The notes beneath the pieces are model-generated. The model was not told the DNA's origin and searched no databases. It saw only the letters and a list, made by a program, of their open reading frames with translations. Source: Arthrobacter sp. StoSoilB5 (GTDB lineage: Bacteria > Actinomycetota > Actinomycetes > Actinomycetales > Micrococcaceae). From it: 64,000 nucleotides of DNA. The position numbers were made by a program, and so were the translations under genes. The stretch is from NCBI RefSeq assembly GCF_019977235.1, contig NZ_AP024646.1, positions 2,914,001-2,978,000 of the forward strand, read 5' to 3'. Positions 58,149-64,000 of the stretch are shown piece by piece (within the stretch, counting starts at the first letter, position 1; every line of letters begins with the position of its first letter).

Positions 58149-60164
58149 TCAGTCGGGCATGCGGTTCGATGCCGTAGGCAGGTGGGTGGCCCACCATGCC
58201 AGGATGTGTTCGAACCGTTGCTTGCGGTGATGCGGGGTCCCGGAGCGCGACAATTCATGATCCTCCCCGGGGAAGACCAGTAACGAGGTCTCAATTCCTC
58301 TCTCCTTCAGCAGCGCGAAGTACCGCTGCCCTTGTTCCAGTGGACACCGAAGATCGTTTTCGCTGTGGATTACCAGAGTCGGTGTCTGGACCGAGGCGGC
58401 TACGGCCAATGGGCTCTGTGCCACAAGCTGCCCCGGTGTCGCTCCGGCGTATTCGCCACCAAAAAACCAACCGATGTCGGAAGTGCCCGCGAAGCTGACC
58501 GGGTCCAGGAATCCACGTTCCACAATTGCCCCTTTGAAACGGTGATCGTGTGCGATGGTCCATGCCGTGAGATAGCCGCCATATGATCCGCCCATGATGC
58601 CCACACGATCAGCATCCAAAGTTGTATGCGTGGACAAGGCGGCGTCCAGGAAGGCGAGCACGTCCTGCATGTCCAGGGTCCCCATGCGCTCCTTGATGGC
58701 GCGCCCATGGGATTGTCCATAGCCTGACGAACCCCGGGGGTTGCACATTGCTACTGCATATCCCGCAGCTGCATAGACTTGCGCTTCGTCAAAGAAGGCT
58801 CCCGTGTATTGGGAGAACGGTCCACCATGGATGGTGAGCAGGACAGGGTGTGGCCCTGGTCCGTCAGGCAGCACCAACCAACCATGCACGAGGTACCCGT
58901 CACTGGCATCTGCCTGGAATTCCATGGGTTCACTGACGCGGGAACTATTCCGCAGTTCCGCCGAGAAGTCCGTCAGCAGGCGCAGTTCACCTCGCTCCAG
59001 GGAGGCGACGTCGCCTGCGGTGGAGGCGTCCTGGAAGCTCACGGCAATTTCGCCATTGGCGGCGACGGTGGCTCCACTGACTACCCGCGCTCCATGCACC
59101 AGAGGAGTGATGCTTCCTTCCGCGGTGATATCGAGGAGCTCCACGCTGCCCAGCGCCGTGTTTAATACAAGGACGCTGTCCGGCCCGCTCGGTTCCAGCG
59201 GCCCCGAGATGTCCAAATGCTCGACGTCGGTAAGGGCAACGGCCTCTCCCCCGGCAACGGGCATTGAATAGAGAACTCCGTTGCGCGCCACAAAATCCCG
59301 TCCGGTGTGGCCGAGGTCTTGCGCCGTGAAGAAGAGCCAACGGCCATCGGTAGATTCCCGCACGGCTGTGACCGTCTGCAGACGTTGGTTGTTAATTTTG
59401 ACGAGCCCGGGCTGGCCGCCTGATGCGTCAACCCGGTACACGGACGTCACGAGGTCTTCATCGTGCCGGTCGTGCAGTGCGGCTATGAAGTAAAGGAACC
59501 TGCCGTCTGCCGAGAAGCAGGGCGCCTCATGATCCGATTCGCCAAACGTAATCTGCTTGGCGGTGGGGACTCCGGTTACCTTGGCCCCAGACCGTTCGTG
59601 GGCGGCTCTGCCACGTGGAATGACAACAGGCTCGCCGCCCAATTCCGGCACGTCAATCAGGAACAGCTGCTGGCGTTGGTCCAGGACGTACCCCACGCCA
59701 TTCATCCGGTACTGGTTCACGGCGATAAGCCGGGCGTCTTCGCTTCCGGAATCAACGCCGTCGACGGTTCCATAGCGTCCCGGTTCCGCAACGCGGCTGG
59801 TGAAGACCAGCCGATGGGAATCGGGAGCCCACGCAAAACCGTTGACCCCGGTGTGCTGATCCGTGACCTGCTGTGGTTCGCCGCCTGCTGATTCCACGAC
59901 GAACAGTTGTGCTTTTCCCTCGGCATCACTCCGCAGGAAGGCCAAAACAAGGCCGTCAGGCGAGAAAGCCGGCGACGTGTCCCTGAACCCGCGGGTGATA
60001 CGCCGTGGGCGCTTGGTGGTGTCCAGCGGCACGTTCCACAATTGACCTACGTAGGTATCGGCGTCGAAATCGGGCCTGACGACGGATACCACCGCTTTGG
60101 TGCCGTCCGGGTGGATGGCAGGGGCGGAGACGGAGTTCAACAAAGGCAGTTGCTCGGGTTTCAC
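58149..60164 (-). CDS. S9 family peptidase (acylaminoacyl-peptidase type)
   Basis: 671 residues from a GTG at 60164 (VKPEQLPLLNSVSAPAIHPDG); an ATG at 60218 would add 18 residues and crowd the divergent promoter. The first about 400 residues form a beta-propeller with TolB-like repeats (RDTSPAFSPDGLVLAF). The C-terminal alpha/beta-hydrolase has the Ser in GIMGGSYGGYLTAW, Asp in HSENDLRCP and His in FPGEDHELSRSG. Cytoplasmic prolyl-oligopeptidase-family hydrolase of peptides. Confidence 0.9.
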   Translation of the reverse strand: MKPEQLPLLNSVSAPAIHPDGTKAVVSVVRPDFDADTYVGQLWNVPLDTTKRPRRITRGFRDTSPAFSPDGLVLAFLRSDAEGKAQLFVVESAGGEPQQVTDQHTGVNGFAWAPDSHRLVFTSRVAEPGRYGTVDGVDSGSEDARLIAVNQYRMNGVGYVLDQRQQLFLIDVPELGGEPVVIPRGRAAHERSGAKVTGVPTAKQITFGESDHEAPCFSADGRFLYFIAALHDRHDEDLVTSVYRVDASGGQPGLVKINNQRLQTVTAVRESTDGRWLFFTAQDLGHTGRDFVARNGVLYSMPVAGGEAVALTDVEHLDISGPLEPSGPDSVLVLNTALGSVELLDITAEGSITPLVHGARVVSGATVAANGEIAVSFQDASTAGDVASLERGELRLLTDFSAELRNSSRVSEPMEFQADASDGYLVHGWLVLPDGPGPHPVLLTIHGGPFSQYTGAFFDEAQVYAAAGYAVAMCNPRGSSGYGQSHGRAIKERMGTLDMQDVLAFLDAALSTHTTLDADRVGIMGGSYGGYLTAWTIAHDHRFKGAIVERGFLDPVSFAGTSDIGWFFGGEYAGATPGQLVAQSPLAVAASVQTPTLVIHSENDLRCPLEQGQRYFALLKERGIETSLLVFPGEDHELSRSGTPHHRKQRFEHILAWWATHLPTASNRMPD

Positions 60165-60233
60165 GTTGGTGAGCCTAGCCCTGCCACCTTGCCACAGGCA
60201 CCAGACACTCCGGCCCACCGTAGGATTGAACCC

Positions 60234-61088
60234 ATGTTGTCCAACGCTGTTGCCGCCCTCCGTTGTCCCGTTTGCGAAGGGCCGTTTCAGCTGGTCGAGG
60301 ATCCGCAGCGGAGGCTCGTTTGCGGTTCAGGGCACGTTTTCGATGCCGCGAAACAGGGTTACTTCAACCTGCTCACGGGCAAAGGCACGGTTTTCGAAGC
60401 TGATTCGGCAGGGATGGTTGGAGCCCGCCAGCGGTTCCTGGATAGCGGACACTATGCCGCCTTGGCTGATCGCGTTGCCGGCTTGGCAGCCGCATCGCTG
60501 CAGCGGCCGGGGGCCCTGGTTCTCGACGCCGGAACTGGCACCGGGCACTACCTGCACAGGGTCCTGGAAGAGGCTCCGGTTCCAGCCATAGGGCTGGACA
60601 TCTCCAAATTCGCACTCCGGCGTGCCGCACGGCTCAACGGCCACGCTGCCAACCTCGTCTGGGACATTTGGCGTCCGCTGCCCGTCGCCGATAACGCGGT
60701 CGACGTCGTCATCGTGGTCTTTGCCCCACGAAATCCGGCAGAGTTCGCCCGAGTGCTGCGGCCGGGTGGAACACTGATTGTCGTGACGCCGCAGCCGGGA
60801 CATCTGGCTGAAATCGCTGCCCGAACCGGAATGCTTGGCATCGAGGAAGGCAAGGCCGCGCGTTTGGCCGAGTCACTGGAAGGCTATTTTCATGCAACGT
60901 CAGGTTTCGACCTTGACGTACCCCTGCTCCTCACGGGCTCCGAATTGGCCGACATCGCCTACATGGGACCGGCCGGCCACCACATCAAGCCCGAAGAACT
61001 CGCACTGCTGGCCGATGCGGATGGGACCGTGGCAACCACAGCGAAGTTCCGAATCAGCCTCTTCACAGTGGGGGCTTCGGCTTCCTGA
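60234..61088 (+). CDS. RlmA-like 23S rRNA (guanine-N1) methyltransferase
   Basis: 284 residues. N-terminal zinc site CPVCEGPF...CGSGHVFD and the RlmA-typical QGYFNLLTGKG. SAM-binding VLDAGTGTGHYLHRVL near residue 98, and DVVIVVFAPRNPAEFARVLR. RlmA-family enzymes methylate G745/G748 in 23S rRNA, the latter giving tylosin-type macrolide tolerance. Divergent from the S9 peptidase. Confidence 0.88.
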   Translation: MLSNAVAALRCPVCEGPFQLVEDPQRRLVCGSGHVFDAAKQGYFNLLTGKGTVFEADSAGMVGARQRFLDSGHYAALADRVAGLAAASLQRPGALVLDAGTGTGHYLHRVLEEAPVPAIGLDISKFALRRAARLNGHAANLVWDIWRPLPVADNAVDVVIVVFAPRNPAEFARVLRPGGTLIVVTPQPGHLAEIAARTGMLGIEEGKAARLAESLEGYFHATSGFDLDVPLLLTGSELADIAYMGPAGHHIKPEELALLADADGTVATTAKFRISLFTVGASAS

Positions 61089-61168
61089 CGAGGGACTACG
61101 CGTCGGGCTAGGATGGAGGAACAGCGACTGTGATCCCGCCAGCGGGGTCCGGGACCAAGGGGGAATTG

Positions 61169-61630
61169 ATGTTCGAATGGCTCGGCGAGAATTGGTGGGC
61201 CCTCTGGCTCACCGTCTTCCTCGCGTTCGCGGTGGTGGAGATGCTTACCCTCGACCTCTTCTTCATCATGCTTGGCGGCGGAGCACTTGCGGGACTGATC
61301 GCAGACTTCGCCGGCGCCGATTTCTGGCTCCAGATCGTCATCTTCAGCGTGGTCTCCCTCTTGATGATCGCCTTCGTCCGGCCGGTCGCCCTGAAGCATC
61401 TGCATAAGGGACCAGCGGAACAGCGGACGAACATTGACCGGCTCATCGGTCAGCCCGCCCTGGTCATTGAAGCCGTCACAGGCACCAGTGGACTGGTCAA
61501 GATCGGCGGCGATGTCTGGAGCGCCCGAAGCACTGCGGGAGTCCTCGACGCAGGCGCCACCGTTCAGGTCACCAGGATTGACGGCGCGACGGCGGTAGTC
61601 GCCTCGCCTGCCGAAAACAGCCCACGCTGA
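61169..61630 (+). CDS. NfeD family membrane protein
   Basis: 153 residues from the ATG at 61169 (AGGGGG five bases upstream). Two to three helices (WALWLTVFLAFAVVEMLTL, IVIFSVVSLLMIAFV) and a C-terminal OB-fold (IGQPALVIEAVTGTSGLVKI, GDVWSARS). It is followed by an SPFH protein, the classical NfeD/stomatin pairing for membrane microdomain or quality control. Confidence 0.9.
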   Translation: MFEWLGENWWALWLTVFLAFAVVEMLTLDLFFIMLGGGALAGLIADFAGADFWLQIVIFSVVSLLMIAFVRPVALKHLHKGPAEQRTNIDRLIGQPALVIEAVTGTSGLVKIGGDVWSARSTAGVLDAGATVQVTRIDGATAVVASPAENSPR

Positions 61631-61726
61631 TTTAGCCAAGACAATCAGAATTACGCGGGTGACGGGCTGGTAGCCTGCCCGCAAAAGGCCATAGCAAGCC
61701 ACGCAATTGGGGAATGAAGGAGACGC

Positions 61727-62722
61727 ATGGACGGTTTAGGAGGAACAGCGGCAGCAGTTGTGCTGATTGTTCTCGTCATTTTTGTCATCATCGTGTTGGT
61801 CCGGTCGGTTAGGATCATCCCGCAGGCGCGTGCCGGCGTCGTTGAACGCCTCGGCAAGTACCAGCGCACGCTCAACCCGGGCCTTACCATCCTGATTCCG
61901 TTCGTCGACCGGCTCCTGCCGTTGCTTGACCTCCGTGAGCAGGTTGTGTCCTTCCCGCCGCAACCAGTCATCACCGAGGACAACCTCGTTGTTTCGATCG
62001 ACACCGTGGTCTACTTCCAGGTGACGGACCCACGGGCAGCCACTTACGAAATCGCCAATTACATCCAGGCGGTTGAGCAGCTGACCACTACCACGCTTCG
62101 TAACGTTGTAGGTGGCCTCAACCTCGAAGAGGCGCTCACATCCCGCGACCAGATCAATGGCCAGCTGCGTGGAGTGTTGGACGAAGCGACCGGCCGCTGG
62201 GGCATCCGCGTCTCACGCGTTGAACTGAAGGCTATTGATCCGCCCCACTCCATCCAAGACTCGATGGAAAAGCAGATGCGTGCCGAGCGCGACCGTCGAG
62301 CAGCCATCCTGACCGCTGAAGGAACAAAGCAGTCGCAAATCCTCACAGCAGAAGGCCAGCGCCAAGCGGCCATCCTCGCCGCTGAAGGTGATGCGAAGGC
62401 GGCCATCCTTCGGGCAGACGGCGAAGCCCAGGCGATACAGAAGGTCTTTGACGCCATCCACAAGGGCAACCCGGACCAGAAGCTTTTGGCTTACCAATAC
62501 CTGCAGACGCTGCCCAAGCTCGCAGAGGGCAGTTCCAACAAGCTGTGGATCATTCCGAGCGAGGTTGGCGAAGCCCTTAAGGGCATTGGCAGCGCGCTCG
62601 GAGGCACCAACGGCGACTCGGATGCTGCTGGCCTCTTTGGCGGCAGCAACAAAGCTGCAGCTCCGGTGCCGGCAGCGCCAGTCGAGTCCAGCCCGGCAGC
62701 ACAGTCGAGGCCCACAGAGTAG
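61727..62722 (+). CDS. SPFH/band 7 (stomatin/QmcA-like) protein
   Basis: 331 residues; AAGGAG four bases before the ATG. N-terminal membrane anchor (AAVVLIVLVIFVIIVLV), then the SPFH domain (AGVVERLGKYQRTLNPGLTI, DTVVYFQVTDPRAATYEI). A coiled coil with repeated (A/T)AEG units follows (ILTAEGTKQSQ, ILTAEGQRQAA, ILAAEGDAKAA), then a low-complexity Ala/Pro/Ser tail. Partner of the NfeD protein. Confidence 0.92.
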   Translation: MDGLGGTAAAVVLIVLVIFVIIVLVRSVRIIPQARAGVVERLGKYQRTLNPGLTILIPFVDRLLPLLDLREQVVSFPPQPVITEDNLVVSIDTVVYFQVTDPRAATYEIANYIQAVEQLTTTTLRNVVGGLNLEEALTSRDQINGQLRGVLDEATGRWGIRVSRVELKAIDPPHSIQDSMEKQMRAERDRRAAILTAEGTKQSQILTAEGQRQAAILAAEGDAKAAILRADGEAQAIQKVFDAIHKGNPDQKLLAYQYLQTLPKLAEGSSNKLWIIPSEVGEALKGIGSALGGTNGDSDAAGLFGGSNKAAAPVPAAPVESSPAAQSRPTE

Positions 62723-62760
62723 CGTCAAGGCCCCCAGACTAACTCCGTTTTGAGGCAAGT

Positions 62761-62789
62761 GAGCGGCCAGCCAGCGAGGCTGGCCGCTC
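62761..62789 (+). terminator. Hairpin after the SPFH gene
   Basis: GAGCGGCCAGCC and GGCTGGCCGCTC form a perfect 12-base stem with a five-base loop, 39 bases after the SPFH stop. No T-run, but the stem is very stable and may end the NfeD/SPFH transcript. Confidence 0.6.
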
Positions 62790-62807
62790 GATGCGTTTAT
62801 ACAGCTT

Positions 62808-62837
62808 TTGGGTACTCGCTATCCATCCGGGTATAAT
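62808..62837 (+). promoter_or_regulatory. Promoter of rbpA
   Basis: TTGGGT (62808-62813) and TATAAT (62832-62837), spaced 18 bases, make a strong housekeeping-type promoter. It leaves a leader of about 155 bases before rbpA, in which no other gene is seen. Confidence 0.6.
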
Positions 62838-63000
62838 GGGATATTTGTCCGGCTGGTTCAGTGTGGATGGAACATTAAGGCTTGGCCAGGCGTTGCAATT
62901 AGTGATGCAAGGTGTGCAGAAGTAGTCCGTAAGGAACGTGCAAACGGCTTACGGCTAGCGCGGGGTTTCAGGCTCCGCGAAGAGACAGAGGGAGTAATCA

Positions 63001-63347
63001 TGAGCGATCGCAGCCTGCGGGGTATGCGTCTTGGCGCCCAAAGCATGGAAACCGAGTCCGGCGTTGAACCGGCACCGCGCCAGCGGGTTGAATACCGTTG
63101 CGAGGACGGCGAGCAGGTCTTCGTGACCTTCTCTGCTGAAGCCGAGATCCCCCCTGTTTGGGTTTCCAAGACCGGCAAGGAAGCCTTGCTTGTAGATGGC
63201 GAGCGTCCCGTGGATGCCAACGAGAAAGCAGTCCGTACACACTGGGACATGCTTTTGGAACGCCGCAGCCTTCCAGAGCTGGAGCAGATCCTTGAGGATC
63301 GTTTGAACATCCTGCGTGAGCGCCGCGGAGAGCGTCGCTCAGCTTAG
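63001..63347 (+). CDS. rbpA: RNA polymerase-binding protein RbpA
   Basis: 115 residues: MSDRSLRGMRLGAQSME at the N-terminus, the zinc/barrel core (EYRCEDGEQVFVTFSAEAEI) and the sigma-interaction C-terminus (RTHWDMLLERRSLPELEQIL). RbpA binds core polymerase and the group 1/2 sigma factors and helps open promoters in actinobacteria. The frame is open upstream to 62808 but homology begins at 63001, with GAGGGAG before it. Confidence 0.95.
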
Positions 63348-63366
63348 TCTTCAGACTCAAGCAGAA

Positions 63367-63410
63367 AGGCCGGGCCGGTTCCTTCGGGAACCGGCCCGGC
63401 CTCTTCTTTT
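63367..63410. terminator. Terminator between rbpA and the glycosyltransferase
   Basis: AGGCCGGGCCGGTTCC and its reverse complement around a TTCG tetraloop, followed by TCTTCTTTT. A textbook intrinsic terminator for rbpA; it also lies just beyond the convergent glycosyltransferase stop. Confidence 0.9.
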
Positions 63411-63421
63411 GGAAGCTACCT

Positions 63422-64000
63422 CTACTTTGCGAGGGCCGGCTGTTTGCCGGTGAGCTTGGCCCAGCGTGCTGCGAGGCCCCATTTGGTCACGTTGATCATG
63501 GCTTCCACCACGATGTTGCCGCTCATCTTGGATGCGCCGAGTTCCCGCTCAACGAAGGTGATGGGGCGCTCCTCAATGCGCAGGCCGAGCTTGGCAACGC
63601 GCCAGGCAAGGTCAACCTGAAAGCCGTAGCCTACTGAGTCCACTTCATCCAGTTTGAGGGCTTCAAGCGTGCTGCGGCGGAATGCACGGTAGCCTCCAGT
63701 GACGTCCTTGATTTTCAAGCCAAGCATGATGCGGGCATAGGTGCTGCCGATACGTGAGATCGCCTGGCGGTAGAGCGGCCAGTTAACAACACTGCCTCCC
63801 GGTACCCAGCGTGAGCCCATCGCCAGGTCCGCGCCCTCTTTGACAGCATCCAGGAGGAGGGGCAATTGCTCGGGCTTGTGGGAGCCATCGGCGTCCATTT
63901 CGACCAAGACGTCATACCCGGCGGCGAGGCCCCATTTGAAGCCGGCGATGTAGGCTGCGCCGAGGCCTTCTTTGCCTTTACGGTGCAGTACGTGCACTTG
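63422..64000 (-). CDS. Polyprenol-phosphate mannosyltransferase (Ppm1-like GT2), C-terminal part
   Basis: The frame is open to the right edge, so the N-terminus is missing; about 192 residues are visible. GT2 features: GLGAAYIAGFKWGLAAGYDV, the DxD metal motif in EMDADGSHKPEQL, GSRWVPGGSVVNWPLYRQ and GGYRAFRRS. It resembles the Ppm1/dolichol-phosphate-mannose synthase catalytic domain that makes the lipid-linked mannose used for actinobacterial lipoglycans and protein mannosylation. rbpA beside it is a common actinobacterial arrangement. Confidence 0.88.
   Translation of the reverse strand, partial: QVHVLHRKGKEGLGAAYIAGFKWGLAAGYDVLVEMDADGSHKPEQLPLLLDAVKEGADLAMGSRWVPGGSVVNWPLYRQAISRIGSTYARIMLGLKIKDVTGGYRAFRRSTLEALKLDEVDSVGYGFQVDLAWRVAKLGLRIEERPITFVERELGASKMSGNIVVEAMINVTKWGLAARWAKLTGKQPALAK

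Noticed and set aside
1..64000. CRISPR array
   Set aside because: No series of evenly spaced short repeats and no cas-like gene was seen anywhere in the window.

Overview
The window looks like chromosome from a high-GC Gram-positive bacterium, most likely Arthrobacter/Paenarthrobacter (Micrococcaceae). The pointers are rbpA, a DUF4193 zinc-ribbon protein and a polyprenol-phosphomannose-synthase-type glycosyltransferase, all actinobacterial, together with frequent GTG/TTG starts and many ATGA-coupled genes. Genus is inferred from gene content and style, not from a database match.

Layout. 1-4.4 kb: end of an MFS permease gene, a PucR regulator, ppnP, tRNA-Lys(UUU), DUF4193, a metallo-hydrolase and an NTF2-like protein. 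4.4-5.1 kb: a long hairpin and two short ORFs with good ribosome binding sites. 5.1-13.4 kb (minus strand): a six-enzyme operon with a short-chain dehydrogenase, StyA1- and StyA2B-type flavin monooxygenases, an FAD oxidoreductase, an isatin-hydrolase-like cyclase-family protein and a benzoylformate-decarboxylase-like ThDP enzyme. Two tiny homologous peptide genes are interleaved with it and an AraC regulator is divergent. 15-20.5 kb (minus): MFS permease, thiolase-like protein, DUF35 Zn-ribbon/OB protein, acyl-CoA ligase and LysR. 20.9-23.4 kb (plus): a second hydrolase/ThDP pair. Read together, 5-23 kb is a coherent candidate route from indole-3-acetate or another indole via isatin and isatinate towards anthranilate; the substrate is inferred.

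23.5-27.3 kb: two VOC proteins, a double Lrp-type regulator, an ECF-like sigma factor with a C-terminal zinc finger, and an SDR. 27.4-30.1 kb: decayed tyrosine recombinases, a DUF6881 immunity-like gene, a two-gene unknown operon and nested inverted repeats, consistent with an island edge. A 52-bp piece of the recombinase 5' region recurs near 49.7 kb in direct orientation.

30.1-48.9 kb: a catabolic island with a TrpXYZ-like ABC importer, class III aminotransferase, ETF, a 2-oxoacid dehydrogenase whose E2 is split into separate lipoyl and catalytic genes, a cytochrome b561-like protein, a two-subunit biotin-dependent acyl-CoA carboxylase, acyl-CoA dehydrogenase, MaoC hydratase, CitE-like lyase and a CMD protein. 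The order resembles leucine catabolism. Two paralogous FadR-type regulators and three paired operators (TGGTNNTACCA-like, 20-21 bp apart) tie it into one regulon.

49-64 kb: a frameshifted SRPBCC gene, a secreted HAD phosphatase, a UvrA paralogue, a type III PKS/methyltransferase/monooxygenase operon like the Streptomyces srsABC phenolic-lipid operon, then mostly housekeeping genes (peptide deformylase, S9 peptidase, RlmA-like methyltransferase, NfeD/SPFH pair, rbpA, Ppm1-like glycosyltransferase).
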